DNA of 64,000 nt from Neisseria zoodegmatis (GCF_900187305.1 NZ_LT906434.1:1240001-1304000); one strand, 5' to 3'; counted from the first letter of the stretch, positions 29,299 to 39,351 are shown. Program-made: numbers and translations. Notes: generated by a model not told the origin, from the sequence alone.

Positions 29299-29547
29299 AT
29301 GCCTGTTTTTGATGAAGCTGCGAAACGCAGAATACATTATCAAACACGCCGTGGACTTCTCGAGCTGGATATCCTGCTCGGGAAGTTTATGGAAAAAGAA
29401 TTCCAGAATCTCAATGACGAAGAATTGGCTGTTTTTGTAGAAATTTTAGATTTGCCTGATCAGCAATTTCTTGCTTTAGTAAATCAAAAAGAGCATACAG
29501 AAGACACCCGTTTTCTTCCTCTTCTGGAAAAAATAAGGCGCGCTTGA
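29299..29547 (+). CDS. sdhE: FAD assembly factor SdhE
   Basis: An 82-aa protein of the SdhE (YgfY, succinate dehydrogenase assembly factor 2) family. The RGLLELDILLGKFME pattern carries the conserved RG used in flavinylation of SdhA, followed by FVEILDLPDQQFLALV. It begins 2 bp after the sdhB stop, so it is co-transcribed with its target complex. Confidence 0.93.
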   Translation: MPVFDEAAKRRIHYQTRRGLLELDILLGKFMEKEFQNLNDEELAVFVEILDLPDQQFLALVNQKEHTEDTRFLPLLEKIRRA

Positions 29548-29637
29548 TTAAAGGCCGTCTGAAAAGCAGCATAGCCGCATCATCATAAAGGGTAATGCGC
29601 TGAGTCTAACTTGAACAGAAAAATAAAGGAGCAAGAG

Positions 29638-30921
29638 ATGTCCAAAACAATTAAGTTACAAGCCGATGGTAAAGAGTCATTGGAATTGCCGGTTTTAGAA
29701 GGTACTTTAGGCCCGGATGTTGTAGACATCCGGACTTTTACCAAGGGAACCGGTATGTTTACATTTGATCCCGGCTTTGTATCTACTGCAAGTTGCGAAT
29801 CAAAAATAACCTTTATTGATGGTGATAAAGGCCAGTTGTATTATCGCGGTTATCCTATTGAGCAACTGGCAGAAAAAAGTGATTATCTCGAAACATGTTA
29901 TTTGTTGATTTATGGTGAATTGCCTACCGCCGAGCAAAAGGCAAAATTCGAGCATACTGTTTCTCGCCACACCATGATTCACGAACAGCTGACTTGGTTC
30001 TTCCGCGGCTTCCGTCGTGATGCACATCCTATGGCAATGATGGTTGGTGTTGTAGGTGCACTGTCTGCTTTCTATCAAGACAGCTTGGAGATCTCTGATC
30101 CTGAACATCGCAAGATTGCTATTTATCGTTTGATTTCAAAAATTCCGACGATTGCTGCAATGTGCTACCGTTATTCCAACGGCTTGCCGTTTAACTATCC
30201 TCGCAATGATTTGTCTTATACCGCTAACTTTATGCATATGATGTTTGCCACTCCTTGCGAAGATTATGAGCCGAATCCTGTTTTGGTGCGTGCGCTTGAC
30301 CGCATTTTCATCCTTCATGCAGACCATGAGCAAAACGCTTCTACATCTACTGTTCGTCTGGCCGGTTCTTCCGGTGCGAATCCGTTTGCATGTATTGCAG
30401 CCGGTATTGCCAGCTTGTGGGGTCCTGCCCACGGCGGTGCGAATGAAGCCGTGTTGAAGATGCTTGATGAAATCGGTGATGTTTCCAATGTTGCAGCCTT
30501 TATGGAAGGCGTTAAAGAACGTAAATACCGCTTGATGGGCTTCGGACACCGCGTATATCGCAACATGGATCCGCGTGCAAACATTATGCGTGAAACCTGC
30601 TACGAAGTATTGAAAGAATTGGGCTTGGAAGATGATCCTCAATTCAAATTGGCAATGGAATTGGAACAAATTGCATTGAACGATCCTTACTTTGTTGAGC
30701 GCAAACTGTATCCGAACGTAGACTTCTACTCAGGTATCGTATTGTCTGCATTAGGTATTCCGGTTTCTATGTTTACCGTTATCTTTGCATTGGCACGTAC
30801 CGTTGGCTGGATCTCTCATTGGCATGAAATGATTAGCGATCCTAACCAAAAAATCGGTCGTCCGCGTCAGCTGTACACCGGATCACCGCGTCGCGATTAT
30901 GTTTCAATCGATAAACGCTAA
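29638..30921 (+). CDS. gltA: Citrate synthase
   Basis: A 427-aa type II hexameric-type citrate synthase that condenses oxaloacetate and acetyl-CoA. Active-site residues are in [14 protein letters not shown] and [14 protein letters not shown], and the catalytic Asp region is [12 protein letters not shown]. The start at 29638 is set by AAAGGAG at 8 nt; an earlier in-frame ATG at 29611 is ignored. It follows sdhE by 90 bp with one unpaired DUS in the gap, so it may be in the sdh transcript. Confidence 0.97.
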   Translation: MSKTIKLQADGKESLELPVLEGTLGPDVVDIRTFTKGTGMFTFDPGFVSTASCESKITFIDGDKGQLYYRGYPIEQLAEKSDYLETCYLLIYGELPTAEQKAKFEHTVSRHTMIHEQLTWFFRGFRRDAHPMAMMVGVVGALSAFYQDSLEISDPEHRKIAIYRLISKIPTIAAMCYRYSNGLPFNYPRNDLSYTANFMHMMFATPCEDYEPNPVLVRALDRIFILHADHEQNASTSTVRLAGSSGANPFACIAAGIASLWGPAHGGANEAVLKMLDEIGDVSNVAAFMEGVKERKYRLMGFGHRVYRNMDPRANIMRETCYEVLKELGLEDDPQFKLAMELEQIALNDPYFVERKLYPNVDFYSGIVLSALGIPVSMFTVIFALARTVGWISHWHEMISDPNQKIGRPRQLYTGSPRRDYVSIDKR

Positions 30922-31040
30922 TATTTGATTGTTGTAAGCTCATAGTTTGCAAAGGTATTTTGTATAGAGTTCATTTGCTTATTAAATGTAATTAAATTAC
31001 CTTTAAAAACAATGTAGAAAATATTAGCTAAGTTAAAACG

Positions 31041-31118
31041 TAGAGAGTAGAATAGGAATGTTTTCAGTCGGCATGCAGTATATGTCATGAAAATAAAAAT
31101 TCTACTCTCTAATTTTTT
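31041..31118 (+). terminator. Long-stem terminator or attenuator ahead of sucA
   Basis: A perfect 13-bp inverted repeat, TAGAGAGTAGAAT (31041-31053) and ATTCTACTCTCTA (31099-31111), is followed by a run of six T. The 45-nt loop contains a one-mismatch AT-type DUS (TTCAGTCGGCAT). The T run ends about 22 nt before the sucA ATG, which is unusually close for a simple gltA terminator. Confidence 0.7.
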
Positions 31119-31139
31119 ATTAATTAAAGGGCAACACTC

Positions 31140-33974
31140 ATGATGGAAGACAAGCTAAATTTTTCTTATTTATTTGGCTCTAACGCACCCTATATAGAAG
31201 AATTATATGAAAATTTCTTAAATGATCCCGAGTCTGTGGATGAAAAATGGAAGCAATATTTTACTGATTTGGCTGCCCAGCCGGGGGGTGTAGAACGGGA
31301 TGTTGCCCATCGTCCTATTCAAGAATCATTTGCCAATTTAGCAAAAAAACGAGCGACTGCTGCTATTGCAGGAACTTTAGATGAAAACATGATGAAAAAG
31401 CAGGTTGGCGTGTTACGCATGATTTCTGCTTACCGCATTCAAGGAGTGGGTGCAGCGAGTCTCGATCCGTTGAAACGTATGCCTCCCCGCAATCTTGATG
31501 CTTTGGACCCCAAATTTCATGGGTTGGATGCCTCGGATATGGCTGTTCAATTCAGTGTAGGTAAGGGTGATTTTGCCGGTAGCGACAAAATGGTTTTGTC
31601 AGATATCGTTAGTAAGTTGAAACAAACTTACTGCGGTCATATCGGTATCGAATATATGTATATCGAAAATACCGAAGAGCGCCACTGGATTCGCAATTAC
31701 TTTGAATCAGCTTTGTCTACGCCTAAATTTAATGCAGATGAAAAACGCTATATTTTAAAACAACTGACTGCCGCAGAAACATTGGAGCGTTATCTGCACA
31801 CCAAATACGTTGGTCAGAAGCGATTCTCTGTTGAGGGTGGCGAAAGTGCCATTGCAGGTTTGAATTATCTGGTTCAGAACGTCGCAAAAGATGGCGTAGA
31901 AGAAGTGATTATCGGCATGGCTCACCGTGGCCGTCTGAATGTGTTGGTTAACACTTTAGGCAAAAAGCCCAGCGATTTATTTGCTGAATTTGAAGGCCGT
32001 GCAGCGGCCACTCTCCCGAGTGGCGACGTAAAATACCACATGGGTTTCAGTTCGGATATCGCCACAGCTCATGGTGCGGTCCACGTTACTTTGGCGTTTA
32101 ACCCCTCGCATCTTGAGATTGTCAATCCGGTAGTGCAAGGCTCTACTCGTGCCAAGCAGCGCCGTCGCGGAGAAAACGGTCAAGGTCAAGTTTTACCTGT
32201 ATTAATTCATGGCGACTCTGCATTTATTGGCTTGGGCGTTAACCAAGCTACTTTCAACTTGTCTAAAACACGCGGTTATACCACCGGCGGTACGATTCAT
32301 TTGGTAATCAACAACCAAATCGGTTTCACCACATCAGATACGCGAGATGTACGTTCAACAGTTTACTGTACCGATATCGCCAAAATGGTAGAGGCACCGG
32401 TATTCCATGTTAACGGAGACGATCCTGAAGCGGTGTGTTTTGTTGTGCAAGCTGCTTTGGATTACCGCAAAAAATTCCACAAAGATGTTGTGATTGATTT
32501 GGTATGTTATCGCAAGCTTGGTCACAATGAAGGTGATGACCCGACTTTGACTCAGCCGATGATGTATAAAAAAGTAGCCCAACATCCCGGTGTGCGCTCA
32601 TTGTATGCTGACAAATTGGTTGCGGAAAAAGTGATTCAAGCCAACGAAGCGGAAGGTTTGATTCAGGCTTATCGTGACGCTTTGGATAAAGGCGAGCATG
32701 TAGAGCAAACCCGTTTGACCGATTATGAAAGCAAACACCGCGTAGATTGGTCTAAATATCAAGGCCAAGATTGGCGCGAAGAAGTTGAAAGCGGTTTGTC
32801 TGCTTCTGATATCAAGCGGTTGGCGGATAAATTTACCGAAGTGCCTGAAGGCTTTGCCTTGCACAATACCGCTAAGCGCGTATTGGAAGCACGTAAAGGC
32901 ATGTCAGTGGGCGAACAACCGATTGACTGGGGTATGGCCGAAACCTTAGCCTATGCCGCTTTGGTAACCAATGGCACAGGTGTCCGTATTTCAGGTGAAG
33001 ACTCAGGCCGCGGTACGTTCTCACACCGTCATGCCGTATTGCATGACCAAAAACGAGAGAAAAGCGAAGATGGCGCATATATCCCTCTGAGAAATATGTC
33101 TGAAGGACAAGCCCCATTCTTGGTTATCGATTCTATTTTGAATGAAGAAGCTGTGATGGCTTACGAGTATGGCTTTGCCTGCTCGGCGCCTGATAAGTTG
33201 ACGATTTGGGAGGCTCAATTCGGTGACTTTGCCAACGGTGCCCAAGTAGTAATCGACCAATTTATTTCTTCAGGCGAAACCAAATGGGGTCGTTTGTGCG
33301 GCTTGACGACGATTCTGCCGCACGGTTACGACGGTCAAGGTCCGGAACACTCTTCGGCACGTTTGGAGCGCTGGTTGCAACTGTGTTCCGAAGAAAATAT
33401 GCAAATCGTGATGCCGTCTGAAGCCTCTCAGATGTTCCATATCTTGCGCCGCCAAGCATTGCGTTCATACCGCAAACCGTTGGTTATCTTTATGTCTAAG
33501 CGTTTGCTGCGTTTCAAAGACTCTATGAGTCCGTTGGAAAACTTCGTGGAGGGTTCTACTTTCCGCCCGGTTATCGGCGATACGGTCAAACGTGCAGACA
33601 ACAGCAGCGTGAAACGCGTGATTTTGTGTGCGGGTCAAGTTTATTACGACTTGGCAGCAGGCCGTGCAGAGCGTCAGTTGGAAGACGATATTGCCATCGT
33701 TCGTGTAGAGCAGCTTTATCCGTTCCCATACGATGAAGTTAAAGCCGAGCTCGACAAATTCCCGAATGCGAAAGATGTTGTTTGGGCGCAAGAAGAGCCG
33801 CGCAACCAAGGTGCTTTCCATCAATTGCGTCACCGCATCGAAAGAATCTTGGGCAAAGACCAAAAACTGAGCTATGCAGGCCGTCCTGCCAGCGCTTCTC
33901 CTGCTGTGGGTTATATGAGCAAACATATCGCTCAACTGAAACAGCTTGTTGAAGACGCAATGAATCTGAACTAA
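31140..33974 (+). CDS. sucA: 2-oxoglutarate dehydrogenase E1 component
   Basis: A 944-aa ThDP-dependent decarboxylase that starts the 2-oxoglutarate dehydrogenase reaction. The N-terminal E2-binding segment YLFGSNAPYIEELYENFL, the catalytic-core blocks GMAHRGRLNVL and HGDSAFIGLGVNQATFNLS, and VINNQIGFTTSD are typical of E1o. The start is ATG 31140, or 31143 directly after; AAAGGG lies 8 nt upstream. An AT-type DUS lies at 33411-33422, read as MPSE. sucB and lpdA follow. Confidence 0.97.
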   Translation: MMEDKLNFSYLFGSNAPYIEELYENFLNDPESVDEKWKQYFTDLAAQPGGVERDVAHRPIQESFANLAKKRATAAIAGTLDENMMKKQVGVLRMISAYRIQGVGAASLDPLKRMPPRNLDALDPKFHGLDASDMAVQFSVGKGDFAGSDKMVLSDIVSKLKQTYCGHIGIEYMYIENTEERHWIRNYFESALSTPKFNADEKRYILKQLTAAETLERYLHTKYVGQKRFSVEGGESAIAGLNYLVQNVAKDGVEEVIIGMAHRGRLNVLVNTLGKKPSDLFAEFEGRAAATLPSGDVKYHMGFSSDIATAHGAVHVTLAFNPSHLEIVNPVVQGSTRAKQRRRGENGQGQVLPVLIHGDSAFIGLGVNQATFNLSKTRGYTTGGTIHLVINNQIGFTTSDTRDVRSTVYCTDIAKMVEAPVFHVNGDDPEAVCFVVQAALDYRKKFHKDVVIDLVCYRKLGHNEGDDPTLTQPMMYKKVAQHPGVRSLYADKLVAEKVIQANEAEGLIQAYRDALDKGEHVEQTRLTDYESKHRVDWSKYQGQDWREEVESGLSASDIKRLADKFTEVPEGFALHNTAKRVLEARKGMSVGEQPIDWGMAETLAYAALVTNGTGVRISGEDSGRGTFSHRHAVLHDQKREKSEDGAYIPLRNMSEGQAPFLVIDSILNEEAVMAYEYGFACSAPDKLTIWEAQFGDFANGAQVVIDQFISSGETKWGRLCGLTTILPHGYDGQGPEHSSARLERWLQLCSEENMQIVMPSEASQMFHILRRQALRSYRKPLVIFMSKRLLRFKDSMSPLENFVEGSTFRPVIGDTVKRADNSSVKRVILCAGQVYYDLAAGRAERQLEDDIAIVRVEQLYPFPYDEVKAELDKFPNAKDVVWAQEEPRNQGAFHQLRHRIERILGKDQKLSYAGRPASASPAVGYMSKHIAQLKQLVEDAMNLN

Positions 33975-33979
33975 CCATT

Positions 33980-34020
33980 TTGGCCGTCTGAAAACGGTTT
34001 GCGTAATTCAGACGGCCTTA
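33980..34020 (+). terminator. DUS-pair hairpin between sucA and sucB
   Basis: GGCCGTCTGAA and TTCAGACGGCC are separated by about 14 nt. As sucA and sucB are normally co-expressed, this may act only as a partial terminator or as an uptake signal. Confidence 0.6.
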
Positions 34021-34037
34021 CACTACCGGAGAATAAA

Positions 34038-35228
34038 ATGATTGTTGAAGTAAAAGTACCTGTTTTATCTGAAAGTGTGTCTGAAGGTACCTTGATGTCT
34101 TGGCACAAAAAAGTTGGTGAATACGTAGAACGTGATGAGATTTTGATTGACGTTGAAACCGACAAAGTCGTTTTGGAAGTTCCCTCGCCGCAAGCAGGTG
34201 TGTTGGTTGAAATCATTGCACAAGACGGCGAAACCGTAGTAGCTGAACAGCTGCTGGCCAAGATTGATACTGAAGCCAAAGCAGAAGCTTCTGCGCCTGC
34301 CGCCGAAGCCAAACCTGCCGAAGCTCCCGCTGCCGCTCCCGCAGCGTCTAATGCTCAAGCCGGTGTGGCGATGCCTGCCGCTGCCAAATTGGCTGCGGAA
34401 AAAGACGTGGATATTGCCGGTGTTCAAGGTTCCGGAAGAGACGGCCGCGTATTGAAAGAAGATGTTCAAAATGCTTCTGCTGCGCCTAAAGCTGCTGCTT
34501 CTGCCGCTGCGCCTGTTCCTGCCGGTGTTCGTCCTGAGCAACGTGTGCCGATGAGCCGTTTGCGTGCGCGTGTAGCCGAGCGTTTGTTGGCTTCTCAACA
34601 AGAAAACGCGATTTTGACTACGTTTAACGAAGTCAACATGAAGCCGGTTATGGATTTGCGTGCCAAATACAAAGAAAAATTCGAAAAAGAGCACGGCGTG
34701 AAGCTGGGCTTTATGTCGTTCTTTGTCAAAGCTGCTGTTGCTGCACTGAAAAAATTCCCGGTAGTTAATGCCTCTGTTGACGGCAACGACATCGTTTACC
34801 ACGGTTACTTCGATATCGGTATCGCTATTGGCAGCCCGCGTGGTTTGGTTGTACCGATTCTGCGCGATGCAGACCAAATGAGCATTGCCGATATTGAAAA
34901 AGCCATTGTAGATTACGCTGTAAAAGCCAAAGACGGCAAAATCGCTCTGGAAGACTTAACCGGCGGTACTTTCAGTATTACCAACGGCGGCACTTTCGGT
35001 TCTATGATGTCTACCCCGATTATCAACCCGCCTCAATCTGCTATTTTGGGTATGCACGCCACTAAAGAACGTGCCGTGGTTGAAAACGGTCAAGTAGTGG
35101 TGCGCCCGATGATGTATCTGGCTTTGTCTTACGACCACCGCATCATTGATGGCCGCGAAGCCGTATTGACTTTGGTAACCATCAAAGACTTGCTGGAAGA
35201 CCCGGCACGTTTGCTGCTTGACCTGTAA
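34038..35228 (+). CDS. sucB: 2-oxoglutarate dehydrogenase E2 component (dihydrolipoamide succinyltransferase)
   Basis: A 396-aa E2 core. One N-terminal lipoyl domain has the lipoylated Lys in [14 protein letters not shown] (about residues 37-50). An Ala/Pro-rich linker, a peripheral-subunit binding domain ([19 protein letters not shown]) and a catalytic domain ending with [13 protein letters not shown] follow. The ATG at 34038 follows CCGGAGAA; an earlier in-frame ATG at 33999 lies in the DUS hairpin and is rejected. Confidence 0.97.
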   Translation: MIVEVKVPVLSESVSEGTLMSWHKKVGEYVERDEILIDVETDKVVLEVPSPQAGVLVEIIAQDGETVVAEQLLAKIDTEAKAEASAPAAEAKPAEAPAAAPAASNAQAGVAMPAAAKLAAEKDVDIAGVQGSGRDGRVLKEDVQNASAAPKAAASAAAPVPAGVRPEQRVPMSRLRARVAERLLASQQENAILTTFNEVNMKPVMDLRAKYKEKFEKEHGVKLGFMSFFVKAAVAALKKFPVVNASVDGNDIVYHGYFDIGIAIGSPRGLVVPILRDADQMSIADIEKAIVDYAVKAKDGKIALEDLTGGTFSITNGGTFGSMMSTPIINPPQSAILGMHATKERAVVENGQVVVRPMMYLALSYDHRIIDGREAVLTLVTIKDLLEDPARLLLDL

Positions 35229-35249
35229 GCAGTAAGCTCATATACACGG

Positions 35250-35290
35250 TTTCAGACGGCCTGCGGTTAGGTAGGCAGGCCGTCTGAAAC
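35250..35290 (+). terminator. DUS-pair terminator after sucB
   Basis: TTTCAGACGGCCTG and CAGGCCGTCTGAAAC flank a short loop. Confidence 0.7.
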
Positions 35291-35377
35291 GTGCATATAC
35301 CATCACAATAAACGTCATAAAATAAATACAAATTAATCAGGCATTAGCTTGAATGTTTTTAAATTTCAAGGGGGCTT

Positions 35378-35632
35378 ATGAGATATTTTTTGTTTTGCGC
35401 CGTGTGTTTTCTCTCTGCATGCGCTTCGACAAACAACGAACAATATCTGGTATCTGCTTACGACGGCAAAGGGCGTCTGCTGACCAAACGTGTAGAGTTG
35501 GGCAGCAACAAAGCAGGTATTCCTTTGGTACGTGATACTTTATGCGAGGTTTATCCTAAAGCCGTTATCCGCGTACACGAAAAAACAAGCAAACAGTTGG
35601 CTAAAGATTTTCAACCGTATTCATGTCGTTAG
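35378..35632 (+). CDS. Small putative lipoprotein, unknown function
   Basis: An 84-aa predicted lipoprotein: MRYFLFCAVCFLSACAS, with lipobox LSAC giving an acylated Cys near residue 15. The mature part has two further Cys (about 56 and 83) that could pair. It has no recognisable domain. It sits alone between sucB and lpdA with a DUS-pair hairpin on each side, so it interrupts the 2-oxoglutarate dehydrogenase genes without being clearly part of their transcript. A weak ribosome binding site (AAGGGGGC) precedes it. Confidence 0.75.
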   Translation: MRYFLFCAVCFLSACASTNNEQYLVSAYDGKGRLLTKRVELGSNKAGIPLVRDTLCEVYPKAVIRVHEKTSKQLAKDFQPYSCR

Positions 35633-35639
35633 GAATGAT

Positions 35640-35675
35640 CAGGCCGTCTGAAAAAGCTGTGTTTCAGACGGCTTA
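35640..35675 (+). terminator. DUS-pair hairpin before lpdA
   Basis: AGGCCGTCTGAAA and TTTCAGACGGCT lie between the small lipoprotein gene and lpdA. Confidence 0.65.
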
Positions 35676-35704
35676 AACATGGAAAAGAGAAAAAGGATTT
35701 GATT

Positions 35705-37135
35705 ATGTCTCAATTCGACGTAGTAGTTATTGGTGCAGGCCCGGGCGGTTATATCGCTGCGATCCGTGCTGCACAACTCGGTTTCAAAACTGCCTGTATC
35801 GATGCAGGCGTTAACAAAGCAGGCGACGCGCCCGCGCTGGGCGGCACCTGTTTGAATGTAGGTTGTATCCCTTCCAAAGCCTTGTTGCAGTCTTCTGAGC
35901 ATTTTCATGCAGCGCAACACGACTTTGCCGAGCACGGCATTACCGTGGGCGATGTGAAATTTGATGCTGCCAAAATGATCGAGCGTAAAGACGGCATCGT
36001 GACCAAGCTGACCGGCGGTATCAAATTCCTGTTCCAAAAAAACAAAGTGGAAAGCCTGTTTGGCAAAGGATCATTGAAAGGCCGTAACGGTGATTTATGG
36101 CAAGTTGAAGTTGAGAATAAAGGCGAAAAATCCGTAGTGGAAGCCAAGCATGTGATTGTGGCTACCGGTTCGGTGCCCCGTCCGTTGCCGTTGATTGAAA
36201 TCGACAATGTTAACGTGTTGGATAACGAAGGTGCATTAAACCTGACCGAAGTGCCGAAAAAACTGGGCGTAATCGGTTCCGGCGTAATCGGTTTGGAAAT
36301 GGGTTCGGTGTGGAAACGTGTGGGTTCTGAAGTAACCATTCTTGAAGCCATGCCGACTTTCTTGGCTGCCGCAGACCAGCAAATTGCCAAAGAAGCCTTC
36401 AAAGTATTCACGAAAGAACAAGGCCTGGTAATTGAATTGGGCGTGAAGCTCAATGAAATCAAAAACGACAAGAACGGTGTAACCGTATCTTACGAAGTCG
36501 GCGGTGCGGCGAAAACCGAAACCTTCGACAAACTAATCGTGTCTATCGGCCGTATTCCGAACACGGAAGGCTTGAATGCCGAAGGCGTGGGCTTGGAAAA
36601 AGACGAGCGCGGTTTTATTAAAGTGGACGGCGAATGCCGCACCAATCTGCCTAACGTATGGGCAATCGGCGACGTGGTACGCGGCCCGATGTTGGCGCAC
36701 AAAGCCAGCGACGAAGGCGTTGCCGTAGCCGAGCGTATTGCCGGTCAAAAACCGCATTTGGATTTCAACACCATCCCGTTTGTGATTTACACCGACCCCG
36801 AAATCGCATGGGTAGGTAAAACCGAAGAGCAACTGAAAGCCGAAGGCGTGGAATACAAAAAAGGGACTTCCGGCTTTGCTGCCAACGGTCGCGCTTTAGG
36901 TTTAGGCAAAGCCAAAGGTACGGTAAAAGTGTTGGCCTGTGCCAAAACTGACCGCGTATTGGGCGTTCACATGATCGGCCCGATGGTTTCCGAGCTGGTG
37001 GCTGAAGGCGTGATGAGCATGGAGTTCAGCGCCAGCAGCGAAGATATCGCCCGTATCGTTCACGCACACCCGACATTGTCGGAAGTATTGCACGAAGCGG
37101 CATTGGCGGCAGACAAACGCGCTCTGCACGGTTAA
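35705..37135 (+). CDS. lpdA: Dihydrolipoyl dehydrogenase (E3)
   Basis: A 476-aa FAD disulfide oxidoreductase that reoxidises lipoamide of 2-oxoglutarate dehydrogenase (and possibly pyruvate dehydrogenase). The FAD loop is [21 protein letters not shown], the redox disulfide is in [16 protein letters not shown], and the C-terminal [15 protein letters not shown] contains the catalytic His. The ATG at 35705 follows AAAGGA; a TTG two codons upstream is less likely. No N-terminal lipoyl domain is present, unlike some neisserial pyruvate dehydrogenase E3 proteins. Confidence 0.97.
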   Translation: MSQFDVVVIGAGPGGYIAAIRAAQLGFKTACIDAGVNKAGDAPALGGTCLNVGCIPSKALLQSSEHFHAAQHDFAEHGITVGDVKFDAAKMIERKDGIVTKLTGGIKFLFQKNKVESLFGKGSLKGRNGDLWQVEVENKGEKSVVEAKHVIVATGSVPRPLPLIEIDNVNVLDNEGALNLTEVPKKLGVIGSGVIGLEMGSVWKRVGSEVTILEAMPTFLAAADQQIAKEAFKVFTKEQGLVIELGVKLNEIKNDKNGVTVSYEVGGAAKTETFDKLIVSIGRIPNTEGLNAEGVGLEKDERGFIKVDGECRTNLPNVWAIGDVVRGPMLAHKASDEGVAVAERIAGQKPHLDFNTIPFVIYTDPEIAWVGKTEEQLKAEGVEYKKGTSGFAANGRALGLGKAKGTVKVLACAKTDRVLGVHMIGPMVSELVAEGVMSMEFSASSEDIARIVHAHPTLSEVLHEAALAADKRALHG

Positions 37136-37158
37136 TTTGCCATTGACCTGATGTTTTG

Positions 37159-37195
37159 AAACTGCTCCGGTTTTTAGCCGGAGCAGTTTTATTTA
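37159..37195 (+). terminator. Rho-independent terminator after lpdA
   Basis: ACTGCTCCGG and CCGGAGCAGT form a 10-bp stem with a 7-nt loop, then TTTATTT. It is not DUS-based and marks the end of the TCA block. Confidence 0.9.
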
Positions 37196-37307
37196 TGCGA
37201 CAAAAAACTTTCTTATCAAGCCGAATAAGGTTTTTCAGACGGCCTCTTGTGTTATTTTAAAACTATCAATGATATGATTATTTCATAATAAAACGGGAAA
37301 ACCTTAC

Positions 37308-37991
37308 ATGAGTATCAAACAATGGCCGGAAGGCGAACGCCCGCGCGAAAAGCTGTTGGAGCGCGGCGCGGGTGCGTTGAGCGATGCCGAACTGCTGGCC
37401 GTATTGCTGCGGGTGGGCACGCGCGGCATGAGTGCGGTGGATTTGGCGCGCCATCTGCTCAACGAGTTCGGCAGCTTAGGGCGGCTGATGAGTGCGGAGA
37501 TGAAAGAATTGTCGGCGCACAAAGGCATGGGGCTGGCGAGCTATACGCAGTTTGCCGTGGTGCGCGAAATCGGGCGGCGGATATTGGGCGAAGAGTTGCG
37601 CGAAACCGCCGTGTTGAACAATCCGCGCGAGGTTGCCGACTTTCTGCGTCTGCATCTGGCACACCAACGTGTGGAAGTGAGCCTTGCGCTGCTGCTGAAC
37701 CGGCAAAACCAGTTGATTGCCATGCATGAATTGGCGCGCGGTACGGTGGCGGAAAACACCGTTTACATCCGCGAAATCGTCAAACTCGCGCTCGACGAAT
37801 ACGCCAGCAGTATCATCATTGCCCACAACCACCCCGGCGGTTCGCCGGAGCCTTCCGATGCCGACATCACCTTCACACACAAACTGGCGCAGGCTTTGGA
37901 TTTGGTAGATATCACGCTTTTAGACCATTTCATCGTAACCGCCCGCCAAGTAACGTCTTTGCAGGAGCGCGGCTTGATGCGTGCGGTGTAG
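37308..37991 (+). CDS. radC: RadC family JAB domain protein
   Basis: A 227-aa RadC-family (UPF0758) protein. The N-terminal helix-hairpin-helix-like region (GALSDAELLAVLLRVGTRG) is followed by the JAB1/MPN-type metal site: an E, then HNHPGGSPEPSDAD (about 180-193). The old link to DNA repair is not well supported, and the biochemical role is unsettled. The ATG at 37308 follows ACGGGAAA. The upstream 37250-37290 region is very AT-rich and likely contains its promoter. Confidence 0.94.
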   Translation: MSIKQWPEGERPREKLLERGAGALSDAELLAVLLRVGTRGMSAVDLARHLLNEFGSLGRLMSAEMKELSAHKGMGLASYTQFAVVREIGRRILGEELRETAVLNNPREVADFLRLHLAHQRVEVSLALLLNRQNQLIAMHELARGTVAENTVYIREIVKLALDEYASSIIIAHNHPGGSPEPSDADITFTHKLAQALDLVDITLLDHFIVTARQVTSLQERGLMRAV

Positions 37992-37997
37992 AGACAC

Positions 37998-38026
37998 ATT
38001 CAAGGCCGTCTGAAAAGCGTTATAAT
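37998..38026 (+). promoter_or_regulatory. Predicted bioA promoter with a DUS in the spacer
   Basis: A consensus -10 TATAAT (38021-38026) has a weak -35 (ATTCAA, 37998-38003) 17 bp upstream. The spacer contains GGCCGTCTGAA. A second, inverted DUS lies at about 38041-38052, between the likely start point and the bioA ATG. Confidence 0.55.
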
Positions 38027-38061
38027 TCCGCCATTCTTTTTTCAGACGGCCTCTTACCTTC

Positions 38062-39351
38062 ATGCTTTCTTCCGCCGATTTAGACTTCGACCGCCGCCAT
38101 ATCTGGCACCCTTACACCTCGGTGATCGATCCGCTGCCCGTCTATCCCGTCGCCCGCACCGAAGGCGTGTATATAGAGCTTTCAGACGGCCGCAAGTTGG
38201 TGGACGGCATGTCGTCGTGGTGGTGCGCGCAACACGGCTACAATCATCCCGAACTGCTTGCCGCCGCCCACAAGCAGCTCGACACCATGCCGCATATCAT
38301 GTTCGGCGGCATCACCCACGAACCCGCCGTCCGCCTGTGCCAAAGCCTGAAAACCATGCTGCCCGAAAATCTCGACTGCATTTTTCTGGCGGACTCCGGT
38401 TCGGTAGCGGTGGAAGTTTCCCTGAAAATGGCTCTGCAATATTGGCATGCGCGGGGCGAAGCGCGCAGTAAATTTCTCACCATCGAGCGCGGTTATCACG
38501 GCGACACTTTCGGTGCCATGAGCGTGTGCGACCCCGTGAACTCCATGCACAATCTTTACCGTCGTTTCCTGCCCGAGCACATCTTCGTGCCAGCTCCGCA
38601 AAGCCGCTTCGACGGCGAATGGCAGCCAAGCGATATCGCCGCTTTTCAGACGGCCTTATCGCAACACCGCAACGATATTGCCGCCGTAATTCTCGAACCT
38701 GTGGTGCAAGGCGCGGGCGGCATGCGCGTGTATCATCCCGAATATTTGCGGCAGGTGCGCGCCTTGTGCGACGAATACGGCATCTTATTGATTCTGGACG
38801 AAATCGCCACCGGCTTCGGGCGTACGGGCAAGCTGTTTGCCTGCGAACACGCCGCCATCCAACCCGATATTATGTGCATCGGCAAAGCCCTCACCGGCGG
38901 CATGATGACGCTTTCCGCCACCGCCGCCACCCGCCATGTCGCCGAAACCGTATGCGGCGGCGAAGCGGGCGTATTCATGCACGGCCCCACTTTTATGGGC
39001 AACCCGCTGGCCTGCGCCGTGGCCGAAGCCAATATGCAGATACTCAAGCGCAACGAATGGCAGGCGCAAGTCGCCGCCATCGAAGCACATTTTCAGACGG
39101 CCTTAACGCCGCTTGCCGCTCATGAAAACGTGGCCGACGTGCGCATCATCGGTGCCGTCGGCGTGGTCGAAACCCGCCGCCCCGTCAATATGGCCGCCAT
39201 GCAGCAGTTTTTCGTGCAGCAAGGTGTGTGGATTCGGCCGTTTGGCAAGCTGGTTTACCTGATGCCGCCTTACATCATCCGCCCGCACGAATTGCAACGG
39301 CTTACCGATGCCGTTGGCGCGGCCGTTCAAAAAACAGAATTGTTTCAATAA
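38062..39351 (+). CDS. bioA: Adenosylmethionine--8-amino-7-oxononanoate aminotransferase
   Basis: PLP aminotransferase that converts KAPA to DAPA in biotin synthesis, using SAM as amino donor. 429 aa, with HIWHPYTSVIDPLPVYPVAR (substrate site), GMSSWWCAQHGYNHPEL, IFLADSGSVAVEVSLKMAL, LDEIATGFGRTG and the PLP Lys in CIGKALTGGMMTLSA. Three DUS copies are read in frame (as SDG and FQTA). It is 27 kb away from bioF-bioC, so the pathway is split. Confidence 0.97.
   Translation: MLSSADLDFDRRHIWHPYTSVIDPLPVYPVARTEGVYIELSDGRKLVDGMSSWWCAQHGYNHPELLAAAHKQLDTMPHIMFGGITHEPAVRLCQSLKTMLPENLDCIFLADSGSVAVEVSLKMALQYWHARGEARSKFLTIERGYHGDTFGAMSVCDPVNSMHNLYRRFLPEHIFVPAPQSRFDGEWQPSDIAAFQTALSQHRNDIAAVILEPVVQGAGGMRVYHPEYLRQVRALCDEYGILLILDEIATGFGRTGKLFACEHAAIQPDIMCIGKALTGGMMTLSATAATRHVAETVCGGEAGVFMHGPTFMGNPLACAVAEANMQILKRNEWQAQVAAIEAHFQTALTPLAAHENVADVRIIGAVGVVETRRPVNMAAMQQFFVQQGVWIRPFGKLVYLMPPYIIRPHELQRLTDAVGAAVQKTELFQ

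Noticed and set aside
31283..31288. Phase-variable G tract in sucA
   Set aside because: Only six G residues, in an essential-type housekeeping gene; too short to be a typical neisserial switch.
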